In this document: in pieces, positions 17,061 to 25,365 of the stretch
How positions within the stretch are numbered: position 1 is the stretch's first letter
Layout of the letters: the number at the start of each line of letters is the position of its first letter
Assembly: GCF_003115775.1 (NCBI RefSeq)
Contig: NZ_QEES01000002.1
Location: forward strand, 2,232,001 to 2,296,000
DNA from: Cellulomonas sp. WB94
GTDB lineage: Bacteria; Actinomycetota; Actinomycetes; Actinomycetales; Cellulomonadaceae
Reading direction: 5' to 3'
Length of the DNA: 64,000 nt
Position numbers and translations under genes: made by a program
The notes under the pieces: model-generated
What the model was told of the DNA's origin: nothing
The model's input: the letters and a program-made list of their open reading frames with translations, nothing else
Database searches by the model: none

Positions 17061-17516
17061 ATGGGACTCGCCCGACGCCTGATGCACCTCGCCACCCACG
17101 CCCACGCGCGTGTCTACCGGTGGACCGGCGGGCGCGTGCTCGGCCGGCTGGGCCACCTCGAGCAGGTCCTGCTCACGACGACGGGCCGCCGCACCGGGGC
17201 GCCGCGCACCGTCCCGCTCGCCGCGACACCCGTCGGGTCGTCCGTCGTGCTCGTGGCCTCGGACGGCGGCGCACCGGGCCACCCCGCGTGGTACCTCAAC
17301 CTGACCGCGCACCCCGAGGTCGTCGTCCAGCGCGGACGACGCGCCGTGCCCATGCTCACCCGCGTGGCGGTCGGCCCCGAGCGGGACGTCCTGTGGGCGG
17401 CGGTCGTCAAGAACAACCCGGGCTACGCGCGCTACCAGGAGAAGACCCCGCGCCAGATCCCGGTCGTGATCTGCGAACCCGCGAGCCCGCAGACCCGAAC
17501 CGCCCCCGCGCCCTAG
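17061..17516 (+). CDS. deazaflavin (F420)-dependent nitroreductase family protein
   Basis: This 151-residue protein of the Ddn/DUF385 family uses reduced F420 to reduce quinones or nitro compounds near the membrane. Family features seen are an N-terminal amphipathic segment, LLTTTGRRTGAPRTVPL (the cofactor-phosphate loop), VLVASDGGAPGHPAWYLNLTAHPEV and the ending VVKNNPGYARYQEKTPRQIPVVICEP. The length is normal. The gene has its own promoter and converges with the disrupted MFS gene, with an 18-bp hairpin between them. Confidence 0.9.
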   Translation: MGLARRLMHLATHAHARVYRWTGGRVLGRLGHLEQVLLTTTGRRTGAPRTVPLAATPVGSSVVLVASDGGAPGHPAWYLNLTAHPEVVVQRGRRAVPMLTRVAVGPERDVLWAAVVKNNPGYARYQEKTPRQIPVVICEPASPQTRTAPAP

Positions 17517-17530
17517 CCCGCCCAACCCGC

Positions 17531-17588
17531 CGAGACTGCACCGATGGCCGGTCCGCGGGCTCCTGAGCCAGCCATCGGTGCAGTCTCG
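17531..17588. terminator. 18-bp inverted repeat between convergent genes
   Basis: CGAGACTGCACCGATGGC at 17531-17548 is perfectly complementary to 17571-17588, with a 22-nt spacer. It is placed as a bidirectional terminator between the nitroreductase stop (17516) and the original MFS stop (17604). Confidence 0.7.
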
Positions 17589-17603
17589 CGGGGCGTTGGC
17601 TGG

Positions 17604-19063
17604 TCAGGGCTGGGCGGTCGCGCGGGACCTGCGGCGGTCGCGGGGTGTGCGGGGGAGCGGTGCGGCGTCGGCGGGGAGCGGCGGGAGCGGCGGGAGCGCG
17701 AGCGTCGCGGCCAGGCCGATCGCGAGGACGCCCGCGGCGATACCCGTCGTGATCTTGCTGGCGTGCACGAGCGCCTGCTCGGCGTCCACCGCAGCGCGAC
17801 GCCCAGCGCGGACCCGAGCTGGCGGACGGTGGTCTGGAAGCCCGACGCCTGCCCGCTCTCGGCCAGCGGCACCTCGACGAGGATGACGCTCGTGAGCTGC
17901 GCGGTCGCCATGCCGACGCCGACGCCGTACACGAACAGCCACCCGCCGATGACGACGCCGGGCACGGCCGTGCTGAGGGTGAGTGCCAGACCGGCGATCG
18001 CGACGGTCTCGAGCCCCAGGCCGACGCGCACCACGGCCCGCTGACCGATCCGCGCGGTGAGCTGCGGGGTCGCCCCCGAGACGAGGAACGTGCCGACCGC
18101 GAGCCACAGCACGAGGAAGCCCGTGCCGAGCGCCGAGTAGCCGAGCGCGCCCTGCAGCAGGAGCGGCAGGGTGAACAGCAGGCCGAACTCACCGAGCGCC
18201 ACGATGAGCGCGGCGATGATGCCGAACCGGAACGAGCGGATCCGCAGCAGCCCGAGGTCGACGAGGGCGACCTTGCCGGTGAGGACGCGCCGCCGCTCGA
18301 CGACGACGAACGCCGCGACGAGCCCCACGCCGCCGATGAGCGCGAACGGGACCGGTGAGGCCGTGCCCGAGTCCTGCTGCCACCACCCGTAGTACTGGCC
18401 CTCGATCAGCCCGAACACGATGCCGGCGAGCCCGAGGCTCGACAGGAGCACGCCGGGCACGTCGGCGCCGCGGCGCAGCGTCGTGTCACGGGTCTCGTCG
18501 ATGTACCGCGCGATGCCGACGAGCGCGAGCAGACCGAACGGGATGTTGAGCCAGAACGCCCAGCGCCAGCTGACGTCGGTCGCGAGCCAGCCGCCGAGGA
18601 GCGGGCCGACCGCGGCCATGCCGCCGATCGTCGAGCCCCAGATCGCGAACGCGATACCGCGCTCGCGGCCCTGGAACATCGCGTTGAGGGTCGAGAGCGT
18701 ACTCGGCAGGACCATGGCGGCACCCAGACCCTGGACCAGGCGAGAGCCGATGAGCATCGCGGGGTTGACCGAGGCACCCGCGAACAGGCTCGCCGCCATG
18801 AACAGGACGAGCCCGGCGGTGAACAACCGCTTGCGGCCGTAGAGGTCGCCGAACCGGCCGACCGTGAGCATGAGGGAGGCGAACACCAGTGAGTAGATGG
18901 CGTTCATCCACTGGGCGCCCGACGAGTCGAGCCCGAGGTCCTCGATGACGACCGGGAGCGCGACGTTGACGATCGTGGCGTCCATGATGACCAGCGAGAC
19001 CCCGAGCGCGAGCGTCCCCATCGCGAGCCAGTGACGGCGGGGGATCGGTGCGGCAGCGGTCAT
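17604..19063 (-). pseudogene. DHA2-type MFS drug exporter, C-terminal deletion and frameshift
   Basis: From ATG 19063 (GAGGAG upstream) the frame reads as a normal 14-helix DHA2 (EmrB/QacA-like) exporter: SLVIMDATIVNVALPVVIEDL, LMLTVGRFGDLYGRKRLF, LVQGLGAAMVLPSTLSTL and further helices up to QLGSALGVAL. At about 17787-17800 the frame is lost. The family sequence resumes in another frame as DAEQALVHASKITTGIAAGVLAIGLAATLAL and ends at TGA 17604. About 40-70 codons that normally lie between these blocks (helix 13 and the last external loop) are missing, so this looks like a deletion with a frameshift. Staying in the first frame would run on to 17513 through the terminator hairpin with an Arg/Pro-rich tail. 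The gene is probably inactive, unless the assembly collapsed here. Confidence 0.75.
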
Positions 19064-19110
19064 GGTGCGTCTCCTCGGTGGCCCGGAGCGCTGAGTGGCC
19101 GGGGCAGGTA

Positions 19111-19151
19111 CCCGACACAACTGACGGTAACATCCCGACACAACCGTCGGG
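19111..19151. promoter_or_regulatory. paired operator-like repeats between MFS and tetR
   Basis: CCCGACACAAC occurs at 19111 and again at 19134, 23 bp apart. The second copy is part of an inverted repeat CCCGAC-N6-GTCGGG (19134-19151). The position between divergent exporter and TetR genes suggests TetR binding sites. Confidence 0.5.
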
Positions 19152-19190
19152 AACTAGTCAGTCGACCGGACGTGCGTGACAATGGACCCC

Positions 19191-19769
19191 ATGCCCCGCA
19201 TCGACGCACCGACCGTGGCCGAGCACCACGTCATGCGCCGCGACGCCATCATCGCGGCCGCACGCGACCTGCTCGGGACCGCGGGCGCGTCTGCGGTCAC
19301 TCCTGCGGCGGTCGCGGGCCGGTCCGGTCTGGCCCGCACGAGCGTCTACCAGTACTTCCCGTCGACCGGCGCGCTGCTGGCCGCCGCGGTCGAGGCCACG
19401 TTCACCGACTCGAGCGCGGCCCTCGCGGCCGGCGTCGAGCAGGCGGGCGACCCCAGGTCCCACATCCATGCGTACGTGCGCGACGCGCTGCGCCTCGCCG
19501 CCCGGGACCACAGCCCGTTCCACCAGCTGACGCTCTCCGACCTGCCGCCCGAGTGCGTCGCCCGCGTCCGCGAGCTGCATGACGAGCTGGTCGCCCCGCT
19601 GCGGTCAGCGGTCGACGCCTTCGGGGTACGCGACACCGAGGTGGTCACCGGGATCGTGTTCGGCGCCATCTCCGCGGCCGTGCAGCTCGTCGACCACGGA
19701 CGTGACCTGGACGAGACGACGACGGCGACGCTGGGCTTCATCGACGCAGGGCTCGACGCGGCGCGCTGA
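19191..19769 (+). CDS. TetR-family regulator, divergent from the MFS exporter
   Basis: This is a TetR repressor of about 192 residues. The helix-turn-helix covers ASAVTPAAVAGRSGLARTSVYQYFPSTGAL near residues 38-67. The C-terminal region (VTGIVFGAISAAVQLVDHGRDLD) is ligand-binding. Three in-frame starts exist: GTG 19176, ATG 19182 and ATG 19191. The last was chosen because GACAAT sits 7 nt upstream as a plausible -10 for a leaderless message. The gene it presumably controls is now disrupted, which may leave the regulator without a target. Confidence 0.88.
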   Translation: MPRIDAPTVAEHHVMRRDAIIAAARDLLGTAGASAVTPAAVAGRSGLARTSVYQYFPSTGALLAAAVEATFTDSSAALAAGVEQAGDPRSHIHAYVRDALRLAARDHSPFHQLTLSDLPPECVARVRELHDELVAPLRSAVDAFGVRDTEVVTGIVFGAISAAVQLVDHGRDLDETTTATLGFIDAGLDAAR

Positions 19770-19785
19770 GCAGCCACGCTCGACC

Positions 19786-20511
19786 TCAGTCGCCGAGCAC
19801 GTCGCCGGGAGCGTCGTCGAGAACTCGGCGCAGGCGCACCTTGCGCAGGTTCTCCCGGACGATCCACACGACGTCGGGGTCGGTCTGTCCGCGCAGCGTC
19901 GCGAACGCCGCGAGCCCGCCGGCCGGCTCGGCCGCGACCGCGACGCTCCAGCAGTATCCGAGGGCCTGCCGCAGCGTCCGCACGTCGGTGTGACGACGCT
20001 CGTCCGCGGGCACAGCCAGCAGCCCCGCCGTCGCCGTCGCGCACGCCTCGAGCGCTGCGGCCGCAGTCGTCGGGTCCGTCAGGAGGCGCGGCTCGCAGAT
20101 CGCCGCGATCGCCGCGCGTCGGACCAGCGGCCGCTCGTCCGCGGCCCAGTCGGCCACGATCGCCCGCAGCCGTGCCCGGTCGGCGTCGCCGAGGCGCTGC
20201 AACGCGATCGCGACCGCCTCCCGGGCCCGCCACGAGGGATCGCACGCATGCTCGCGCAGCTCGCCGCCGAGCTCGGCAGCACCCTGGGTGAGCAGGCGCC
20301 CGAGGCCGACGATGCCGCAGCACCGCAGGTACTCGTCCGGGTCCGTCGCGAGCCGTCGCACGAGGCCTGCGTCGCCCACGTCCCCGAAGGCGTCGAGCAG
20401 CTCGAGGTTGCCACGCGGTCCCGGGAGCCCCGAGTGGGCCGTCAGGTAGCCCGGGACCTCGTCCGGGCTGAGCGACTGCAGCGCCGCCCGATGCTCGTCG
20501 CGTCGGCTCAT
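19786..20511 (-). CDS. HEAT-repeat protein
   Basis: This 241-residue all-helical protein is made of repeated helix pairs, such as AFGDVGDAGLVRRLATDPDEYLRCCGIVGLGRLL, CDPSWRAREAVAIALQRLGDADRARLRAIVADWA and DERPLVRRAAIAAI. This is the spacing of HEAT or PBS-lyase-like repeats used as protein-interaction scaffolds. No catalytic motif is visible. It is probably cytoplasmic. It starts at ATG 20511, divergent from the ychJ-like gene with only 29 bp between them, and is probably leaderless. Confidence 0.8.
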   Translation of the reverse strand: MSRRDEHRAALQSLSPDEVPGYLTAHSGLPGPRGNLELLDAFGDVGDAGLVRRLATDPDEYLRCCGIVGLGRLLTQGAAELGGELREHACDPSWRAREAVAIALQRLGDADRARLRAIVADWAADERPLVRRAAIAAICEPRLLTDPTTAAAALEACATATAGLLAVPADERRHTDVRTLRQALGYCWSVAVAAEPAGGLAAFATLRGQTDPDVVWIVRENLRKVRLRRVLDDAPGDVLGD

Positions 20512-20517
20512 CTCGCC

Positions 20518-20523
20518 AGGCTA
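20518..20523 (-). promoter_or_regulatory. -10 hexamer for the HEAT-repeat gene
   Basis: TAGCCT on the minus strand ends 6 nt before ATG 20511. It faces the GATACT of the divergent gene, 5 bp away. Confidence 0.5.
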
Positions 20524-20528
20524 GGGCC

Positions 20529-20534
20529 GATACT
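20529..20534 (+). promoter_or_regulatory. possible -10 hexamer for the YchJ-like gene
   Basis: GATACT lies 6 nt before GTG 20541. It departs from TANNNT at the first base, so this is a weaker call. Confidence 0.3.
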
Positions 20535-20540
20535 GGGCCC

Positions 20541-20921
20541 GTGTCCTCGACTCGCTGCCCCTGCCTGAGCGGACAGGCCTACGACGAGTGCTGCGGGGCG
20601 CTCCACCGCGGCGACGAGGCACCGGCGACCGCCGAGCGCCTGATGCGCTCGCGCTACAGCGCCTTCGCGGTCGGCGACGCCGCGTACCTGCTGCGGACGT
20701 GGCACCCCAGCACGCGGCCCGGCACCCTGGCGCTCGACGACGACGTCCGCTGGTACCGGCTCGACGTCCTCGGCGGGTCGCTCGGCGGCCCGGGCGACAC
20801 GACGGGCACCGTCGAGTTCCGCGCCTTCTTCCGCTCGGGCGACGGCGCCGGCAGCCAGCACGAGGTGAGCCGGTTCGTGCGCGACCACGGGCGCTGGGCG
20901 TACCTCGACGCCGTCGGTTGA
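20541..20921 (+). CDS. YchJ family protein with SEC-C motif
   Basis: This is a 126-residue protein of the UPF0225/YchJ family. The N-terminus is a SEC-C zinc motif (CPCLSGQAYDECCG, residues 6-19), followed by the YchJ block TAERLMRSRYSAFAVGDAAYLLRTWHPS and an NTF2-like C-terminal half (TVEFRAFFRSGDG... EVSRFVRDHGRWAYLD). The function is unknown; related SEC-C motifs bind zinc in SecA. It converges with msrA 5 bp away. Confidence 0.9.
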   Translation: MSSTRCPCLSGQAYDECCGALHRGDEAPATAERLMRSRYSAFAVGDAAYLLRTWHPSTRPGTLALDDDVRWYRLDVLGGSLGGPGDTTGTVEFRAFFRSGDGAGSQHEVSRFVRDHGRWAYLDAVG

Positions 20922-20926
20922 GCTCC

Positions 20927-21589
20927 TCAGTCGACCGGGCAGGCCACGCCCGTCGAGTGCACCGGGCAGTACCCGTTCGGGACCTTGTGCAGGTACTGCT
21001 GGTGGTACTCCTCGGCGTAGTAGAACGGCCCGGCCTCCGCGGCGGGGCGGATCTCGGTCGTGATCTCGCCGTAGCCGTTGCGGGCGAGCTCGGGGGCGTA
21101 GAGCGCGCGCGTCGCCGCCGCCGCCTCGGCCTGCTCGGGCGTCGTCGTGAAGATCGCGGAGCGGTACTGCGTGCCCACGTCGTTGCCCTGCCGGAACCCC
21201 TGCGTCGGGTCGTGCAGCGTCCAGAACGTGCGCAGCAGCTCGGCCGTGGGCAGCACCGTCGGGTCGTAGGCGACCAGGACGGTCTCGGCGTGCCCGGTCA
21301 TGCCCGTGCACGTCTCGTCGTACGTCGGGTAGGGCGTGAGGCCGCCCTGGTAGCCGACCGCGGTCGTGACGACCCCGGGCAGCTGCCACATCTCCTTCTC
21401 GGCGCCCCAGAAGCAGCCCAGCGCGAGGTAGATCACCTGCGTGCCCTCGGGCCACGGTCCACGCAGCGGGGTCCCGAGGACGGCGTGCGTCGTCGGGACG
21501 GAGTACGGGTAGCCGTCGCGACCGCGCAGGGCGCGCTCGGGCGTCACCATCGTCGACTTCAGTGCAGATCCGAACAGCCAGCCCGCCAC
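20927..21589 (-). CDS. msrA: peptide-methionine (S)-S-oxide reductase
   Basis: This is a 220-residue cytoplasmic MsrA that repairs methionine-S-sulfoxide in proteins. The catalytic cysteine is C59 in LALGCFWGAEKEMW, with the family blocks TAVGYQGGLTPYPTYDETCTGMTGHAE and EEYHQQYL. Resolving cysteines C208 and C217 are near the end (GYCPVHSTGVACPVD). An N-terminal extension of about 50 residues matches the E. coli-type long MsrA. GTG 21589 was chosen for the GAGGTGG upstream; ATG 21550 is in frame as an alternative. Confidence 0.93.
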   Translation of the reverse strand: MAGWLFGSALKSTMVTPERALRGRDGYPYSVPTTHAVLGTPLRGPWPEGTQVIYLALGCFWGAEKEMWQLPGVVTTAVGYQGGLTPYPTYDETCTGMTGHAETVLVAYDPTVLPTAELLRTFWTLHDPTQGFRQGNDVGTQYRSAIFTTTPEQAEAAAATRALYAPELARNGYGEITTEIRPAAEAGPFYYAEEYHQQYLHKVPNGYCPVHSTGVACPVD

Positions 21590-21706
21590 AGGACACCACC
21601 TCTCGACGCGCACGCGCACGCCCGACGGACCCGGACGCGTCCCTGCTCGACGCAGGAGGAACAGCGGGCGGGTGCGCCCTGTTCCCGCATCGGACCGGCG
21701 GACGCA

Positions 21707-21712
21707 TAGCCT
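21707..21712 (+). promoter_or_regulatory. -10 hexamer of a probable leaderless promoter (metB operon)
   Basis: TAGCCT lies 6 nt before GTG 21719; there is no Shine-Dalgarno sequence. Confidence 0.5.
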
Positions 21713-21718
21713 GTGCAC

Positions 21719-22939
21719 GTGACTACGTCTCCTGATCTGCCCGGCTCCCACGACTGGTCCGAGGCGGGGTTCTCGACGCGCGCGATCCACGCCGGTCAGG
21801 ACCCGGACGCCGGAACGGGCGCCGTCGTGCCGCCCATCTACCAGGTGTCGACCTACAAGCAGGACGGCGTCGGCGGGCTGCGCGGCGGGTACGAGTACTC
21901 GCGCTCGGGCAACCCGACGCGCGCCGCGCTCGAGGAGGCCCTGCGTGCGGCCGAGGGTGGCGCCGCGGGGTTCGCGTTCGCCTCGGGCCTCGCGGCCGAG
22001 GACACGCTGCTGCGCGCGACGCTGCGGCCCGGCGACCACGTCGTCGTGCCCAACGACGCGTACGGCGGCACGTACCGGCTGATCGCGCGCGTGTTCGGGC
22101 CGTGGGGGATCGAGCACACGCCGGTCGACCTCACGAACACCGATGCCGTGCTCGACGCGATCCAGCCCGGCCGGACCAAGCTCGTGTGGGTCGAGACGCC
22201 CACGAACCCGATGCTCACCATCGCCGACATCGGCGCGATCGCCGCCCACGCGCGCTCGGCCGGAGCAGTCCTCGCGGTCGACAACACGTTCGCGACGCCG
22301 TACCTGCAGCAGCCGATCGCGCTCGGCGCCGACGTCGTGGTGCACTCGACGACCAAGTACATCGGCGGTCACAGCGACGTCGTGGGCGGCGCGCTCGTCG
22401 TCGCGGACGGCGCGCAGCTGCCCGTCGGACTCGACGGACCGACCGGTGGGACGTCGCTCGCGGACGCCGTGCGGTTCCACCAGAACTCGTCCGGGGCGGT
22501 CGCCGGCCCGTTCGACGCGTGGCTCACGCTGCGCGGCCTCAAGACCCTCGCGGTGCGCATGGACCGGCACTGCGCCAACGCCGCGGCGGTCGCGGAGTTC
22601 CTCGCGGGCCACCCGCGCGTGACGCAGGTGATCTACCCCGGCCTCGAGTCCCACCCCGGCCACGAGCTCGCGGCGCGCCAGCAGCGCGGGTTCGGCGGCA
22701 TGATCTCGTTCCGGACCGGCAGCGTGGACAGCGCGCTCGCGGTCTGCGCCGCGACCCGCGTCTTCACGCTCGCCGAGTCGCTCGGCGGCGTCGAGTCACT
22801 CATCGAGCACCCCGCGCGGATGACGCACGGCTCGGTCGCCGGGACCGCGCTCGAGGTGCCCGACGACCTCGTCCGGCTGTCGGTCGGCATCGAGGACGTC
22901 GCCGACCTGATCGCCGACCTCGCCGGCGCCCTCGCATGA
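21719..22939 (+). CDS. metB: cystathionine gamma-synthase
   Basis: This is a 406-residue PLP enzyme of the Cys/Met metabolism family. The PLP lysine is K213 in HSTTKYIGGHSDVVGG; other blocks are YEYSRSGNPTR, AFASGLAAEDTLL, and LGGVESLIEHPARMTH near the end. It joins an activated homoserine to cysteine in methionine synthesis; a gamma-lyase activity is also known in this subfamily. Its stop overlaps the start of the AI-2E permease gene (ATGA), beginning a three-gene coupled operon with ilvA. Confidence 0.93.
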   Translation: MTTSPDLPGSHDWSEAGFSTRAIHAGQDPDAGTGAVVPPIYQVSTYKQDGVGGLRGGYEYSRSGNPTRAALEEALRAAEGGAAGFAFASGLAAEDTLLRATLRPGDHVVVPNDAYGGTYRLIARVFGPWGIEHTPVDLTNTDAVLDAIQPGRTKLVWVETPTNPMLTIADIGAIAAHARSAGAVLAVDNTFATPYLQQPIALGADVVVHSTTKYIGGHSDVVGGALVVADGAQLPVGLDGPTGGTSLADAVRFHQNSSGAVAGPFDAWLTLRGLKTLAVRMDRHCANAAAVAEFLAGHPRVTQVIYPGLESHPGHELAARQQRGFGGMISFRTGSVDSALAVCAATRVFTLAESLGGVESLIEHPARMTHGSVAGTALEVPDDLVRLSVGIEDVADLIADLAGALA

Positions 22940-24066
22940 CGGACGACGTCACGACGGCGGTCCCCCGTCCCGTCCGGGTCTCGGCTGCGTGGTCGTGGCG
23001 GCTGCTGCTGATGGCCGCGGCCGTGGCGGTGCTGTTCTGGGTGATCGCGGTGCTCAAGACGGTCATCGTGCCCGTCGCGATCGCGCTGCTCGTCACGATC
23101 GTGCTCACACCCGTCGTCAGGTGGCTGCAGCGCCGCGCCCGCCTCCCTCGCGCGGCAGCGTCAGGGGTGGCCCTGCTGTCCCTGCTCGCCGTGGTCGGGC
23201 TGCTGATCGGGCTCGCGGGCAGCTCGATCGCGAGCGGGATCACCGAGCTGTGGCAGGAGGCCGGCGAGGGCATAGGTAAGGTGACGGCCTGGCTCGCGCA
23301 GGGCCCGCTGCACCTGTCGGCAGCGCAGGTCGACGACTACGTCAGCCGGATCGGGTCGTCGATCAGCAAGGACAGCGGCGGTCTCGTCACGGGGGCGCTG
23401 TCGGTCACGACGACCGTCGGGCACGTCGCGGCCGGGACGCTCATCGCGATCTTCTGCACGTTCTTCTTCCTGCTCGACGGTCGCGCGATCTGGGCCTGGG
23501 TCGCCGGTCTGCTCCCGTTGGCCGCGCGTGAGCCCGTCCACCAGGCGGGGCGTCGGGCGCTCGTCACGCTGGGCGCGTACACGCGCACCCAGATCCTCGT
23601 CGCGTTCGTCGACGCGGTCGGGATCGGCGTCGGGGCCGCGGTCCTTCGCGTCCCGCTCGCGCTCCCGCTGGGCATCATCGTGTTCGTCGGGTCGTTCATC
23701 CCGATCGTGGGTGCCGTCCTGACCGGTTCGATCGCGATCCTCGTCGCGCTCGTCGCACAGGGACCCGCGGCGGCCGTCTTCATGCTCATCGTGGTGCTGG
23801 CCGTCCAGCAGCTCGAGGGCCACGTCCTGCAGCCGTTCCTCATGGGGCACGCCGTGTCGATGCACCCCGTCGCGGTCCTGCTCGTCGTGGCCACGGGCTC
23901 CCTCGTGGCCGGCGTCGTCGGCGCGCTGTTCGCGGTGCCCGTGGCGGCGGTCCTCAACACCGTCGTGCTCTACCTGCACGGCCACGACAAGTTCCCCGCC
24001 CTCGGCGACGAGGACCACGTGCAGATCCGCGGGCAGGTCCCCGCCGTGAAGGAGGAGCTCGCGTGA
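22936..24066 (+). CDS. AI-2E family transporter (TqsA/PerM-like membrane protein)
   Basis: The product is a 376-residue membrane protein with about eight helices. It has the family's double-helix N-terminus (LLMAAAVAVLFWVIAVLKTVIVPVAIALLVTIVLTPVV), a long extracytoplasmic loop (residues ~95-150), and the conserved C-terminal blocks IPIVGAVLTGSIAILVALV and VQQLEGHVLQPFLMG. Members are described as exporters of autoinducer-2 or as antiporters; the substrate here is unknown. It overlaps metB (ATGA) and ilvA (GTGA), so all three are translationally coupled. The link with amino-acid synthesis may only be positional. Confidence 0.9.
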   Translation: MTDDVTTAVPRPVRVSAAWSWRLLLMAAAVAVLFWVIAVLKTVIVPVAIALLVTIVLTPVVRWLQRRARLPRAAASGVALLSLLAVVGLLIGLAGSSIASGITELWQEAGEGIGKVTAWLAQGPLHLSAAQVDDYVSRIGSSISKDSGGLVTGALSVTTTVGHVAAGTLIAIFCTFFFLLDGRAIWAWVAGLLPLAAREPVHQAGRRALVTLGAYTRTQILVAFVDAVGIGVGAAVLRVPLALPLGIIVFVGSFIPIVGAVLTGSIAILVALVAQGPAAAVFMLIVVLAVQQLEGHVLQPFLMGHAVSMHPVAVLLVVATGSLVAGVVGALFAVPVAAVLNTVVLYLHGHDKFPALGDEDHVQIRGQVPAVKEELA

Positions 24067-25265
24067 GCTGGCTGACTGAGGTCCGGGCAGCCGCGGCCCT
24101 GCTCGAGGGCGTCGCGACCCGCACGCCCGTGCAGGACTCGCGTGCGCTCTCGCAGATCGCCGGCGTCGAGGTCTGGCTCAAGTGCGAGAACCTCCAGCGG
24201 GCCGGGTCGTTCAAGCTGCGCGGCGCGTACGTGCGGATGGCTCGACTGACGCAGGCCGAGCGGGCCCGCGGTGTCGTCGCCGCGAGCGCCGGCAACCACG
24301 CGCAGGGCGTCGCGCTCGCCGCTCGGCTGCTCGGCATCGACGCGGTCGTCTACATGCCGGTCGACGCTGCGCTGCCCAAGCTCGCGGCCACGCGCGAGTA
24401 CGGCGCCGAGGTGCGGCTCGTCGGCACGAGCGTCGACGAGGCCCTCGCCGCCGCCCTGGCCGAGTCCGAGCGCACCGGCGCCGTGCTGATCCACCCGTAC
24501 GACCACCGCGACGTGGTCGCCGGCCAGGGGACCGTCGCACTCGAGATCCTCGAGCAGGTGCCCGACGTCGCGACCATCCTCGTGCCGGTGGGTGGCGGCG
24601 GCCTCGCCGCGGGGATCGCGGCGACCGTCGCCGAGCTTCGCCCGGACGTGAAGGTCATCGGCGTGCAGGCGGCCCGGGCCGCCGCCTACCCGCCGTCACT
24701 CGCTGCCGGGCACCCGGTGCGTGCGACGGAGCTGCACACGATGGCGGACGGGATCGCCGTCGGGATGCCCGGCGTCGTGCCGTTCGACGTGATCCGGCAG
24801 ACCGGGTGCGAGATCCGGACGGTGGGGGAGGAGGACCTCTCCCGGGCGCTGCTCCTCGTCGCCGAGCGCGCGAAGCTGCTCGTCGAGCCGTCGGGAGCGG
24901 CCGGGGTCGCGGCGCTCATGGCGGCGCCAGGTGCGTTCGCCGGCCCGGTCGTGGCCGTCCTGTCCGGCGGCAACATCGACCCGCTCGTGCTGCTGCGCGT
25001 CGTGCGTCACGGGCTCGCGTCGGCGGGGCGGTATCTCCAGCTGCGGGTCGTCATCACCGACGCCCCCGGTGCGCTCGCCGGCCTGCTCGCGGCGCTGGCG
25101 GCCACGGGTGGCAACGTCGCGCACGTGCAGCACGTCCGCACGGGTACCGACCTCGCGATCGACGAGGTCGAGATCGAGGTGCAGGTCGAGACGAAGGGCC
25201 CCGAGCACTGCACGCAGGTGCTCGAGCAGCTGCGCGGCGCAGGGTTCCGGGTCCAGAACGCCTGA
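24063..25265 (+). CDS. ilvA: threonine ammonia-lyase (threonine dehydratase)
   Basis: This is a 400-residue PLP enzyme that deaminates threonine to 2-oxobutanoate, the first step toward isoleucine. The PLP lysine is K51 in AGSFKLRGAY; the blocks ASAGNHAQGVALAA, VPVGGGGLAAGIA and LSGGNIDPLVL follow. Residues ~325-400 form a single ACT domain (LRVVITDAPGALAGLLAALAATGGNVAHVQHVR). This short form with one ACT domain is the common actinobacterial type. GTG start overlaps the upstream gene by four bases. A hairpin follows. Confidence 0.93.
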   Translation: MSWLTEVRAAAALLEGVATRTPVQDSRALSQIAGVEVWLKCENLQRAGSFKLRGAYVRMARLTQAERARGVVAASAGNHAQGVALAARLLGIDAVVYMPVDAALPKLAATREYGAEVRLVGTSVDEALAAALAESERTGAVLIHPYDHRDVVAGQGTVALEILEQVPDVATILVPVGGGGLAAGIAATVAELRPDVKVIGVQAARAAAYPPSLAAGHPVRATELHTMADGIAVGMPGVVPFDVIRQTGCEIRTVGEEDLSRALLLVAERAKLLVEPSGAAGVAALMAAPGAFAGPVVAVLSGGNIDPLVLLRVVRHGLASAGRYLQLRVVITDAPGALAGLLAALAATGGNVAHVQHVRTGTDLAIDEVEIEVQVETKGPEHCTQVLEQLRGAGFRVQNA

Positions 25266-25283
25266 CGCCGGCTCCCGCAACGA

Positions 25284-25324
25284 CTGACGCCGCCTCGCAC
25301 CGGGTGGGCGGGAGGCGGCGTCAG
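25284..25324. terminator. hairpin between ilvA and greA
   Basis: A 13-bp stem (CTGACGCCGCCTC and its complement) with a 15-nt loop lies between the convergent genes and can serve both. Confidence 0.7.
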
Positions 25325-25365
25325 GAAGCTGCGGCGGGTGGCCGCGGCGTCGGACCGGGGGGTCG

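Noticed and set aside
17531-17588. Inverted repeat considered as an insertion-sequence end
   Set aside because: No transposase and no target duplication are present; the place between convergent genes fits a terminator.
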